Source: Gammaproteobacteria bacterium
GTDB taxonomy: Bacteria > Pseudomonadota > Gammaproteobacteria > Xanthomonadales > Wenzhouxiangellaceae
Direction: 5' to 3'
Assembly: GCA_018819105.1 (NCBI GenBank)
Contig: JAHJQV010000062.1
Coordinates: forward strand, 1 to 64,000
DNA: 64,000 nt
This document shows, piece after piece, positions 8,924-16,550 of this stretch; position 1 is the first letter of the stretch, and each line of letters begins with the position of its first letter. The position numbers and the translations under genes were made by a program. The notes under the pieces are model-generated. The model saw only the letters and a program-made list of their open reading frames with translations. It did no database searches and was not told where the DNA came from.

Positions 8924-9400
8924 ATGAGTCCGTCCAAAGCAATCAAACAAGCAATGCGCGAGGAGTGGCGAGCACTCGGTTTCTTCTACGAGCGCACCGA
9001 TGATCCGCCGCGCTGGCACTTCATGGGCTCAGGGGCGGGCCTGGCCAATATCGTCAAGCTACTCGACGCCTACGTTCGAGATCCGCGAAACGAGACGATC
9101 ACCGAGCACGAGCACTACGGGCCCTACATGTACCTCAAAGTGCAGACTTCGATAACGCCCGAGATTGACAGCCGAAGCATCCGCGGAACTCTAGCGGATC
9201 TAGCTCGTCTACGTGACCTCATAGCTGACCGCTTGCGTAATACTCACCCGGGTCAGTCTCTCACGATCGGCCCAGAGTACTCGGATGCGGTCAGCTTCCC
9301 GCTTCTGCTAGAGATCCGCGATGACCAGTTTGATCCAGCGTACGCAGATCCCGACCTGGTCGAGGCGGATAGTCATAGACACCCACACTCCAAGCAGTGA
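8924..9400 (+). CDS. Conserved hypothetical protein of cassette type
   Basis: A 158-residue soluble protein with no signal peptide or membrane helix. It opens with REEWRALGFFYERTDD, followed by WHFMGSGAGL, then TEHEHYGPYMYLK and an acidic DDQFDPAYADPDLVE end. I recall similar proteins with the same HEHxGPYxYL core from gene cassettes and islands, but I know no function. They look like immunity-type or nucleic-acid-neutral small proteins. The last ten codons overlap a GACACCCACACTCC repeat (from 9378), so the native C-terminus may have been replaced. Nothing resembling an attC follows. Confidence 0.65.
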   Translation: MSPSKAIKQAMREEWRALGFFYERTDDPPRWHFMGSGAGLANIVKLLDAYVRDPRNETITEHEHYGPYMYLKVQTSITPEIDSRSIRGTLADLARLRDLIADRLRNTHPGQSLTIGPEYSDAVSFPLLLEIRDDQFDPAYADPDLVEADSHRHPHSKQ

Positions 9401-9802
9401 TGTCTGTACATTGTCCAGCTATACTGGCATCAACTAATTTCTGGGATCAGTTACGCAGATACCTGATCGTACTGGTTAATTTGACCGCAACACCCAAAAC
9501 TCTGGCACGTCAATCCGCGATCAACTCCGATTATATTGATGAATAGGGGTATCAACTAGCCGCGGCGTTGCTCAAATCTGTGACCGGTGTAGGCATCTAC
9601 ACCACACAGAAAGCCCCGGCGCGCACAGCGCCTGATACAGTGGAAGTAAGGTGTTATTTACACGGATACCAGGGCAGATCGGGGCAGAGTCATGGCAAAA
9701 CCTGATTGAACCTGACCCCAGCATGCAGCAATCAAACCGACGAAATGTATGGCAGATGTCTGAAAATGTTGTAGGATAATCGCTATGGATGATGAGTGTC
9801 CT
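9378..9802 (-). mobile_element. Decayed RAYT/IS200-like element, copy A
   Basis: This stretch is bounded by AGACACCCACACTCC on the left and, inverted, GATGAGTGTCCT on the right. Its right 245 bp (9557-9802) repeat in the same orientation at 11041-11283 (copy B). It contains a broken transposase start on the minus strand. It sits directly upstream of the DUF4231 gene, and copy B sits directly downstream of its partner gene. Confidence 0.6.
9557..9693 (-). pseudogene. Fragment of IS200-like (REP-associated) transposase, copy A
   Basis: Reading from the ATG at 9693 gives [11 protein letters not shown], then a TAA stop. The same frame then continues ITPYFHCIRRC, RRGFLCG and DAYTGHRFEQRR before a second stop. 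This matches the N-terminus of the Y1-type transposases that begin with an LPR motif and a P-Y-H-C-x2-R-C segment. It is clearly dead, with in-frame stops and no HUH or catalytic tyrosine region. Confidence 0.7.
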
Positions 9803-9846
9803 AAGCCCTGTGTCCCAGACTACGCCGCAACTAGGAGAAGCGCTTC

Positions 9847-10344
9847 ATGTGGAGAAGAAGGAAGCCACCGTCGCAAACCGAATCGACGCCTGAGACTGCT
9901 GAAGAGTTTTGTCTCGCGGTGACTCGGGGTTTTGAAGAGAAGGCATCACACAACAAAAACGAATCAATGCTGTGTTTTTGGGCTTCAATGGGCGGAGCGC
10001 TTCTGGTACCAGTATTTGTAAGCTTGGGTCCGGGCATAGCTGAAGCATTGGGATGTCCAAACTTCCAATTCTGGCTGGAAAAAGTAATTCCAAGTTTACT
10101 TTCTGTATGTGTTGCATTTTCAACGGGTTGGCTACAACTTCGTAAGCCACAGCAGCTTTGGTCCTTGTATCGCACCTCGCAACGTGAACTCGAAGATAAT
10201 CTCCAAAAATATCGCTTTTCCGTTGGGGATTACGCCGAAGCTGCTAACAGAGAGAAAACGTTAGTCGAAAGGGTCACAAAAATTGCGCTGGACGCTCACT
10301 ACGCATGGCTCCCTATGGTTCCTAACCCGGAAAACATGGGCTGA
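9847..10344 (+). CDS. DUF4231 / SLATT-like two-helix membrane protein
   Basis: A 165-residue protein. Residues 1-40 are polar, a hydrophobic helix lies at 43-62 (FWASMGGALLVPVFVSLG) and a second at 78-97. A charged helical tail contains RKPQQLWSLYRTSQRELED, then Y-x-F-x2-G-D-Y. The W-x2-Y-R / L-E / Y pattern after a second helix is typical of DUF4231 proteins, which I place with the SLATT superfamily of predicted pore-forming effectors. These are linked in published comparative genomics to nucleotide-dependent conflict systems. It is followed 13 bp later by a GTP cyclohydrolase II-like gene, and the two probably form one operon. Assignment is by eye. Confidence 0.7.
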   Translation: MWRRRKPPSQTESTPETAEEFCLAVTRGFEEKASHNKNESMLCFWASMGGALLVPVFVSLGPGIAEALGCPNFQFWLEKVIPSLLSVCVAFSTGWLQLRKPQQLWSLYRTSQRELEDNLQKYRFSVGDYAEAANREKTLVERVTKIALDAHYAWLPMVPNPENMG

Positions 10345-10357
10345 GATAGGGCGTAAA

Positions 10358-10945
10358 ATGGAGCATTCTTCAACAAACCTCAAAACCAAATTCGGTGAGT
10401 TTAAATTTCACTGCTTCTCGTGGGGGCACCATGAAGAAGACAACATTCTAGTTCTTGAAAATGATCAATTTTCAGGTACTCCGTTGGTACGTGTACAGAG
10501 TGCATGCTACTCGGCGGAAATTTTTCGAAGTCTCGATTGCGATTGCCATGCTCAGCTTTCGAAAAGCCAGAGGCTTATTGCCGAGAGTGGTGGATATTTG
10601 ATCTATATGCTCTGCGATGGCAGGGGCGCAGGCCTTCTAAATAAATTGCGTGGTATGGCGCTAGGTGACAAGGAAGGTCTAGATACATCTGAGGCATATA
10701 AAAAGTTGGGACTTCCTCAAGATCCGAGGGGGTACCTTCGGGTTTCTGAGGTGGTCAAGTATTTTGGACTCAAGCAAATTCAGCTGCTTACGAACAACCC
10801 CAGGAAGATCGAAGGAATGACCAGCACTGGCATTGCCGTTGAAAGAGTCCCGTTAGAGATCGATTCAACAAATGAATCGAGGCCGTATCTTGAGGCCAAA
10901 GCCAAAAAGATGGGACATCTTTTATCTGAGTTTGTACAGTATTAA
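10358..10945 (+). CDS. Divergent GTP cyclohydrolase II-like protein, partner of the DUF4231 gene
   Basis: A 195-residue protein, almost the length of E. coli RibA, that aligns along its whole length. Cys50, Cys61 and Cys63 match the zinc ligands. Asp122/Arg124 match the catalytic D-x-R, and Thr145 and Lys150 in LLTNNPRK match the GTP-binding residues. Two changes stand out: the Q-E-G-R motif is C-D-G-R (87-89), and the conserved active-site Tyr (E. coli 105) is Met100. No other riboflavin gene is nearby. I chose the ATG at 10358 (AGGG ahead of it, homology from KFGEF). A longer frame would overlap the upstream gene. It may make a modified nucleotide rather than a riboflavin precursor. Confidence 0.85.
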   Translation: MEHSSTNLKTKFGEFKFHCFSWGHHEEDNILVLENDQFSGTPLVRVQSACYSAEIFRSLDCDCHAQLSKSQRLIAESGGYLIYMLCDGRGAGLLNKLRGMALGDKEGLDTSEAYKKLGLPQDPRGYLRVSEVVKYFGLKQIQLLTNNPRKIEGMTSTGIAVERVPLEIDSTNESRPYLEAKAKKMGHLLSEFVQY

Positions 10946-10948
10946 TCA

Positions 10949-11283
10949 AGGACACCCACACTCCATCACTCATCACCGCACAGGCAGCGATATCGATGGC
11001 AAACACCGAAGACAACAGCGCCAGACGCTCAACAATCCAGCCGCGCCGATGCTCAAAACTGCGACCGGTGTAGGCATCTTCACCACAGAGAAAGGCACGG
11101 CGCACACAGCGCCCGATGCAGTGATAGTAAGGCGTGGCTTGAACGGAAACCAGGGCAGAACGGGGCAGAGTCATGGCATAACCTGATGAGACCAGACCCC
11201 AGCATGCAGCATCCGATGGCGCGAAAGCTATGGCAAATGTCTGAAAATTTTGTAGGATAATCGCTATGGGTGATGGGTGTCCT
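10949..11283 (-). mobile_element. Decayed RAYT/IS200-like element, copy B, with terminal inverted repeats
   Basis: The element starts with AGGACACCCA (10949-10958) and ends with its inverse TGGGTGTCCT (11274-11283), giving a 335-bp unit. Its right 240 bp are a direct repeat of copy A. It encodes only the first 70 codons of a transposase, so it cannot move by itself. The left end begins 4 bp after the stop codon of the cyclohydrolase gene. Confidence 0.6.
10965..11174 (-). pseudogene. Truncated IS200-like (REP-associated) transposase, copy B
   Basis: From the ATG at 11174 the frame reads [11 protein letters not shown], then [29 protein letters not shown], and [11 protein letters not shown] with no stop. 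It agrees with the first 70 residues of a Y1 transposase family that usually continues with an N-H-Y-H (HUH) motif straight after VMS. Here the match ends exactly there, and unrelated codons follow. Without the HUH motif and catalytic tyrosine it is inactive. Confidence 0.75.
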
Positions 11284-11342
11284 GAGATACCCTTTTCGAG
11301 GATGCCATGATACTTGAGCATCTAATTATTTGGAAAGATAAC

Positions 11343-12035
11343 ATGATTAATAATGTTGGAAGTATTTTAAAAATATCAATTTATATGTTAATATACTCGT
11401 ATATGCAATCGGCTGCTCCCTGCGATTATTCAATACCATGGATCGGTGAAGATTTAGCCATGCGCATTATGAGCGATAAAACTATCAAAATCGAATCATT
11501 AAATGACGGGAATAACTTATCTATAGCCGTACAATCATATCTTTGGAAACAAATTAATACATTTAGCAAGGATGTTGAATTCAAGAATATCAATGAAGTT
11601 GTAAATAATATTGATAATGACCAGGATGAAATCATATTCCTTGTACAGATACTTTATAGAATGTATGGTGATAAAATTATTTCTGGTACAAAATTTGATA
11701 AAAAATATTTTGATGATTGGAATAATAATTATCTTATTAATAATCAGAACAAGCTCGCGCTATATCATTTGGTACTTGGTAATAAAAATAATAATGAATA
11801 CATATCAGATGAGGAAATCAAGCACCTTAAAACAGATACTTTCGATCTTGATATATTAAGAAATTTAGCTATCAAATATGAGAATCAAGGTGAATTAGAC
11901 AAGGCGCATGGCTACTATCTGTTGGCGGTTGAATCTGGATCATATTCCGCTCTGTATGGTTTATCTAGCATCGAGCATAAGATTGATGAATGCACAAGTC
12001 GAGGTAAAGATTTAATGTTATTTCTTATCAAGTAG
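11343..12035 (+). CDS. AT-rich exported orphan protein with a Sel1/TPR-like segment
   Basis: A 230-residue protein from the ATG at 11343, which has GGAAAG ten bases ahead and starts a signal-peptide-like hydrophobic stretch (ISIYMLIYSYMQSAA). The mature part is rich in Asn, Lys, Asp and Ile. Near the C-terminus, LAIKYENQGELDKAHGYY followed by A-V-E-S-G-S-Y-S-A-L fits one Sel1-like repeat. The gene is far more AT-rich than its neighbours, which argues for recent transfer. I do not recognise the family. A GGAACACCCATACT motif, close to the element ends at 10949 and 11283, follows 17 bp after the stop. Confidence 0.6.
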   Translation: MINNVGSILKISIYMLIYSYMQSAAPCDYSIPWIGEDLAMRIMSDKTIKIESLNDGNNLSIAVQSYLWKQINTFSKDVEFKNINEVVNNIDNDQDEIIFLVQILYRMYGDKIISGTKFDKKYFDDWNNNYLINNQNKLALYHLVLGNKNNNEYISDEEIKHLKTDTFDLDILRNLAIKYENQGELDKAHGYYLLAVESGSYSALYGLSSIEHKIDECTSRGKDLMLFLIK

Positions 12036-12111
12036 CACTGAGATTGATAGTCAGGAACACCCATACTACAAGCACTAACAGGGCACTTTCGAGTTTTGAC
12101 TCAAAGACAAA

Positions 12112-12136
12112 CCTTCGCCTGCAAGCAGGCTCCTAC
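12112..12136. repeat. REP-like palindrome
   Basis: TTCGCCTGCAAGCAGGCTCC contains GCCTGC-AA-GCAGGC. It has the same layout as the abundant REP sequences of pseudomonads and relatives (TCGCC...GGCTCCTAC). Only one copy was seen in this window. Confidence 0.5.
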
Positions 12137-12170
12137 TGTGAGCGCTGCTTCTGCAATTGAGCTTTGCCTT

Positions 12171-12195
12171 GGAGCGCCAGCGTCCCCGCTGGCAT
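12171..12195. repeat. Second copy of the REP-like repeat of 4164
   Basis: Twenty-five bases are identical to 4164-4188, with the GCCAGCG / CGCTGGC stem. The flanks differ, so the repeat unit is only the hairpin and a few bases on each side. Confidence 0.7.
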
Positions 12196-12215
12196 TGGAA
12201 GCGACGTCGCTGCGA

Positions 12216-12251
12216 GACCGTGAATGGCGTGTTTAGCGACACGCAACGCGG
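12216..12251. repeat. Inverted 36-bp piece of the 145-bp tandem repeat
   Basis: This segment (from GACCGTGAATGG to CAACGCGG) is the reverse complement of the start of the first tandem unit near 7520. The two repeat sites therefore bracket the accessory genes at 8535-12035 in inverted orientation. Confidence 0.75.
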
Positions 12252-12523
12252 TCGGGGTGCAGTAAATTCAAGCATCTCGTAGCGATTCAGGATCAGCGAA
12301 ACGCAACGCAGCCTGCGCCACTATGATGGCATTGGTTTAGGTATAGCACCCCCAATCTTGGCCAGGACAACCGCTGCTAGCGAATCCTTTGCTGGGCTGA
12401 ATCCCTGGCGCTGATCCACGCCCGATGCGGAATTCTGCGCTGATGCTGATACGAAATCTTCTCCGCTTGCGCTTTGTCATGAAAACCCTCTTTGTTATTC
12501 ACCTGATCTCCGAGGACAACATC

Positions 12524-13315
12524 ATGAGCAAAGCAACAATACCAATAGCCGGCATGATCTCTATCGCCCTGCTGTTCGCCACGGCGGCTACCGCTGGTGA
12601 TGTGGTGCTGATAGACGACAATCTGGATACCCTGCCAGCAGGCTACGTGCTGTCCACCAATGCCAGCGCCAATGCCACGGCTGACATTCAGATCGGTGCC
12701 ATCGGTGCATCCAACGGGTTGATTTTTGATGGCAGCTGGAACGTGCCGGCCAATGGTCAGGAATTTGCCCTCGGACAGATGCTGCCGATGATCCCGACGC
12801 CGGCCGATTTCCAGCTGGTGCCGGCCGATGTTGACGGCATCGCGGGCATTCGCTGGACACTGGATGCGGAAGTCATCAGCACGACGATGACGCCGCCACA
12901 GCAGGGCATTTTTGCCCAACTGGTGGTGTTTCAATTGCAGCCGGACGGTACTGTGCTTAGCTATTTCGACGGTGGCAATTTCGTTCAGGCCGGAGAAGCC
13001 AGAACGATCGATGTGGTCGCCATCGAGTCCGACTTCGGTCAGCCCGGCGCACAGCCGGACTTTTCTGCGCTCGCGCTGCCGATTTCATTCGGATTGGTGC
13101 TCGGTGCGGCATACCCGCAGACGATCAACCCCAATGCATTCTTTGTCGACGGGCGCATGACCGCTGACAACTGGCGCGTGGAGATTGCCGGTGGCGCCGG
13201 CTTTTTCGCTGACGGTTTTGAATCGGAAGTGGTGGTGACGCAGTCTGGCGAGGTGCTGACTGCAGACGATGCGGATTGCAATTGCCCGATTCCAGCTGTT
13301 ATGCAGGCGCAGTGA
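12524..13315 (+). CDS. Secreted protein with DGFE motif, unknown function
   Basis: About 263 residues from the ATG at 12524, chosen because GAGGA lies eight bases ahead and the first 25 residues form a signal peptide ending ATAATAGD. The mature part is beta-rich and acidic without recognisable catalytic motifs. Near residue 230 it has GFFADGFESE. The ...DGFE motif close to the C-terminus is shared by many exported proteins of Lysobacterales-type bacteria and by the next gene here. A Cys-Asn-Cys pair lies near the end. It probably acts outside the cytoplasm. I do not know its role. Confidence 0.65.
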   Translation: MSKATIPIAGMISIALLFATAATAGDVVLIDDNLDTLPAGYVLSTNASANATADIQIGAIGASNGLIFDGSWNVPANGQEFALGQMLPMIPTPADFQLVPADVDGIAGIRWTLDAEVISTTMTPPQQGIFAQLVVFQLQPDGTVLSYFDGGNFVQAGEARTIDVVAIESDFGQPGAQPDFSALALPISFGLVLGAAYPQTINPNAFFVDGRMTADNWRVEIAGGAGFFADGFESEVVVTQSGEVLTADDADCNCPIPAVMQAQ

Positions 13316-13509
13316 GGTTGGACCAACATCAGTGCATTGCGTGAGACAAGGTTTACGCGGCCAAGGCCACTGACGGGATAACTCAATACCTGTGGCTCTC
13401 TTACAAATCAGCAATCGATGTAGTATGCTGACGTAGGAGTGAAGGTGTCCCGAGATGGTGTGGCGTGACTCTCCCGCGCTCTAACGATTCAAGCACCCTG
13501 GAGCACAAC

Positions 13510-15135
13510 ATGCGCATTCTCAACGCCTTGCTGATGATGATGGCAACCATCGCAGTATCGACAACGCTCTATGCCGCCGACATTGAAGCAACCCGTCTTG
13601 GTGCTTTCCCCATCCCCGACAATGATCCTGCTGGCCTGGATCTTGTATTCAGCTTCGCCGGCACGAATGTGGATGTCGCCAGAGTGATTCTTGAGCTGGA
13701 TATCGAGCATACCTTTGTAGGTGATCTCACTGCGACTTTGCTGGCACCGGATGGTGCGGCACAGCTGGTGATTTTCTCGCGAGTGGGTGCTGGTCGAGAC
13801 AATAACTTTGGTGATTCCTCAAACCTGAGCGGGAACTACATTTTCGCCGATCTTGCCTCTGCCAACTTGTGGACAAATGCGGCAACAGTTGGCACCGATG
13901 ATGCCGTTCCCGCTGGTCCTTACAGAACCTCAACTGCAGGCCAACCCGGGCTTTCAGATTATGGTGGCATGAATACCGCTCTCACAGGCGCTTTTGGCAA
14001 CCTTCTCAGCGGTTCCAGAGGAATACCAATCGATGGTGACTGGACATTGAATGTTACCGATCTCGCGGCCCAGGACACCGGCGTAGTCAATGCGGCAACT
14101 TTAACCTTCATACCTGAAGACGACATCTTCATGGATGGCTTCGAATTCACCGTGCCACCGCCAGTCCGCACAACTCAGGGCTCTGCCCCCCTGCCCTTGC
14201 CTCGAAACCGCTTTGACCTCGACGGCAATGGACTGGCTGATTTTGGTGTGCTTATCGACAATGAGGGCGATCTCGAGTGGAGCATTCTCGCCAACATCGG
14301 CGCAGGTGCCACCGGCGCTGAAACAAACTTCATTCTTGGCGATGCAAGCACTGATTTCGTGAATGCAGCGGACTTCGACGGCGACGGCATCTCTGATGCG
14401 GCCACCTGGAATAATATGACCCATGTCTATTCAATCCGTCGCTCGGCTCGACCCAGCGCACCTCCGGTAGCCATTTCAATTGGAGGAACGGGAGACAACC
14501 CAACTGTGGTCGGCGATTACGACGGCGATGGCATCGATGATCCAGCAACGTTTTCTTGGATGGGACCAGGTCAGCCAATGATGCTGCGCTATGTGCGCTC
14601 ATCGGATGGTATCACCGCAACGGTTCCCCTGGGCGTGGCAGGCGCGGCGATTGTACGCCCACTGGGTGGAGAGGATTTCAATGGCGACGGGCGCGCCGAC
14701 CTGCTGCTGTTCAGCGATGGGGTCATCACTGTTCGTGATGGGCAATCCGGCGCAGCCATCGACGCCTTCAACTTTGGCAGCAGCACTGATGCATTACTGT
14801 TTGTAGGCAATTATGCTGGCGACAACCGAGCCGACGTCACTCGTGCGTTCATCGACGGCACGGATGTCGTATGGCAAACTCGGGTTACAGGACCTGGCAC
14901 AATATTGCCACAGGTCACGCTTGGTACCATCGGTATGGCTGGGTTTAGCGAATTTGCGGCAGCCGCCGACTACGATGGCGATGGCCATATCGATTATGCT
15001 GTCTGGCGGCGCGACAACAGCAGCAACGACAGTGCGCAGTTCATCGTCAGACCATCAAGTGATCCGGCGAACCTCATCAACGTGACGCAGGGCTCCATGG
15101 GCAATATACCTTTGCCTGGCGCACAGTCGAATTAG
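13510..15135 (+). CDS. Secreted protein with P-domain and FG-GAP/VCBS-like repeats
   Basis: A 541-residue protein from the ATG at 13510 (GGAG eight bases ahead), with a signal peptide ending TTLYAAD. Residues about 25-200 resemble the proprotein-convertase P domain: ILELDIEHTFVGDLTATLLAPDG, then DGDWTLNVTD. A DIFMDGFE motif follows. The C-terminal part has at least five calcium-type repeats such as FDLDGNGLADF, DFDGDGISDAATW, DYDGDGIDDPATF and DFNGDGRADLLLF, as in FG-GAP proteins, which fold as a beta-propeller. There is no protease domain, so it may bind surfaces or carbohydrates. The DGFE motif is unusual in sitting internally. Confidence 0.75.
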   Translation: MRILNALLMMMATIAVSTTLYAADIEATRLGAFPIPDNDPAGLDLVFSFAGTNVDVARVILELDIEHTFVGDLTATLLAPDGAAQLVIFSRVGAGRDNNFGDSSNLSGNYIFADLASANLWTNAATVGTDDAVPAGPYRTSTAGQPGLSDYGGMNTALTGAFGNLLSGSRGIPIDGDWTLNVTDLAAQDTGVVNAATLTFIPEDDIFMDGFEFTVPPPVRTTQGSAPLPLPRNRFDLDGNGLADFGVLIDNEGDLEWSILANIGAGATGAETNFILGDASTDFVNAADFDGDGISDAATWNNMTHVYSIRRSARPSAPPVAISIGGTGDNPTVVGDYDGDGIDDPATFSWMGPGQPMMLRYVRSSDGITATVPLGVAGAAIVRPLGGEDFNGDGRADLLLFSDGVITVRDGQSGAAIDAFNFGSSTDALLFVGNYAGDNRADVTRAFIDGTDVVWQTRVTGPGTILPQVTLGTIGMAGFSEFAAAADYDGDGHIDYAVWRRDNSSNDSAQFIVRPSSDPANLINVTQGSMGNIPLPGAQSN

Positions 15136-15207
15136 TCAGTCTGTCCTGCTGCGCCCACTGACCTGTGGCCAGATGATCAGCACGCATGCTGACACCATCG
15201 TGAGCGG

Positions 15208-15227
15208 ATGGCATGGAAACATGCCAT
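15208..15227. other. Hairpin between convergent genes
   Basis: ATGGCATG-GAAA-CATGCCAT is a perfect 8-bp stem with a GNRA-type tetraloop, lying between the convergent stops at 15135 and 15303. It could be a bidirectional terminator or RNA-stabilising hairpin. No T-run follows on either strand. Confidence 0.35.
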
Positions 15228-15302
15228 GGATCTCTGCTATAAAGTCTGTTGTAACCTAGGTTTGCCAGGGCATCTCAGCCTCGCTTTATCGGCGAGAGCA
15301 GC

Positions 15303-16523
15303 TCAAACAAGCGGCGTGACTATACCGGCAGCAGTCCGTGCCCGTTTTCGCACAACATCCATGCTTTCAGCGTGGTCCAGTTGCCGAGCCAGAGCCACGC
15401 CCATGCGGCGTTTGACGTAGGCCTGCGGCTTGCCGAACAGGCGCAGTTCGGTGCCTGGTGACTGCAACGCACGATCGATGCCCTCGAAGCGGATGCCGTC
15501 GGCATCGTGCTGGCCGTAAATCACCGCACTGGCGCCCGGCTGGCTCAGCCCGGTGTCTACCGGCAGCCCGAGAATGGCACGGACATGCAGGGCAAATTCG
15601 CTTTGCCATTGCGTCACCAGCGTGACCAGCCCGGTGTCGTGCGGTCGCGGGCTGACTTCAGAGAACCAGACCTGATCGCCCTGCACAAACAGCTCCACCC
15701 CGAATATGCCTCTGCCCGGCTGCTCGCCGGCCAGCGCTCTGGTCACCTGACGGGCGATCTGCTGCGCGCGTTGCAGCGCCAACTCTGACATGGGCTGTGG
15801 CTGCCATGATTCGACATAATCACCATCCTGCTGGCGATGGCCAATGGGCGCACAGAAGGTGGTCTCGATTTGGCCGTCTGCAGCGACCGCACGCACCGTC
15901 AGCAGTGTGATCTCGTAGTCGAACTCAATCATGCCTTCAACGATGATGCGCTGACCGCTGACGCGACCGGCAGTCTGTGATTTGTGCCAGGCAGCCGCCA
16001 CATCGGCGTCGCTGCGCAACAGGCTCTGGCCCTTGCCGGACGATGACATCACCGGTTTGACGAAGCACGGGTAACCGACCGCAGCAATCGCCGCATGCAG
16101 GTCTTCCAGTGTGTCGGCAAAGGCATAGGCTGAGGTTGGCAATGCCAGTTCTTCGGCGGCAAGACGGCGGATGCCTTCACGGTTCATGGTCAGATTCACG
16201 GCGCGCGCCGACGGGATCACCACGGCGCTGCCACTGCGCTCGATGTCCAGCAGCACAGCGGTGGCGATGGCCTCGATCTCGGGCACGATCAGCTGTGGCT
16301 GTATGGTGTCGATCAGTGCCCTGAGGGCGGCAGCGTCGGTCATGTCGATGACGTGAGCCTGATGTGCCACCTGCATGCCGGGCGCATTGGCATAGCGATC
16401 CACGGCGATCACTTCGACGCCGAGCCGCTGCAGTTCAATGATGACTTCCTTGCCCAGTTCGCCGGCACCAAGCAGCATCACGCGTGTGGCGCTGTCACTG
16501 AGCGGCGTGCCAATAACGGTCAT
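15303..16523 (-). CDS. purT: Formate-dependent phosphoribosylglycinamide formyltransferase
   Basis: A 406-residue ATP-grasp enzyme that makes formyl-GAR from GAR, formate and ATP in purine synthesis, bypassing the folate-dependent PurN step. The N-terminus has the [13 protein letters not shown] loop and [17 protein letters not shown]. The centre has [14 protein letters not shown], the ATP loop. Metal-binding [20 protein letters not shown] and [10 protein letters not shown] follow. The length matches E. coli PurT (392) plus a short tail. It is the last gene of the long minus-strand run, 27 bp after nfuA. Confidence 0.95.
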   Translation of the reverse strand: MTVIGTPLSDSATRVMLLGAGELGKEVIIELQRLGVEVIAVDRYANAPGMQVAHQAHVIDMTDAAALRALIDTIQPQLIVPEIEAIATAVLLDIERSGSAVVIPSARAVNLTMNREGIRRLAAEELALPTSAYAFADTLEDLHAAIAAVGYPCFVKPVMSSSGKGQSLLRSDADVAAAWHKSQTAGRVSGQRIIVEGMIEFDYEITLLTVRAVAADGQIETTFCAPIGHRQQDGDYVESWQPQPMSELALQRAQQIARQVTRALAGEQPGRGIFGVELFVQGDQVWFSEVSPRPHDTGLVTLVTQWQSEFALHVRAILGLPVDTGLSQPGASAVIYGQHDADGIRFEGIDRALQSPGTELRLFGKPQAYVKRRMGVALARQLDHAESMDVVRKRARTAAGIVTPLV

Positions 16524-16550
16524 GGCGGGTGGCGGCTGAGCGCAGCCAGC

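Larger units (their letters stand above)
12036..12523. other. Repeat-rich intergenic stretch
   Basis: No gene is supported here. The stretch holds three repeat types: a GCCTGC-aa-GCAGGC palindrome (12112-12136), the REP-like copy (12171-12195), and an inverted piece of the 145-bp tandem repeat (12216-12251). It marks the right edge of the accessory island that begins after ppsA. Confidence 0.6.

Noticed and set aside
10788-11321. A single 177-codon minus-strand gene
   Set aside because: Only codons from 11174 to about 10965 resemble a transposase. The rest runs through repeat ends and the cyclohydrolase gene.
15208-15227. Intrinsic terminator for purT or for the gene ending at 15135
   Set aside because: The hairpin is perfect but no T-run follows on either strand, so it is listed only as a hairpin.
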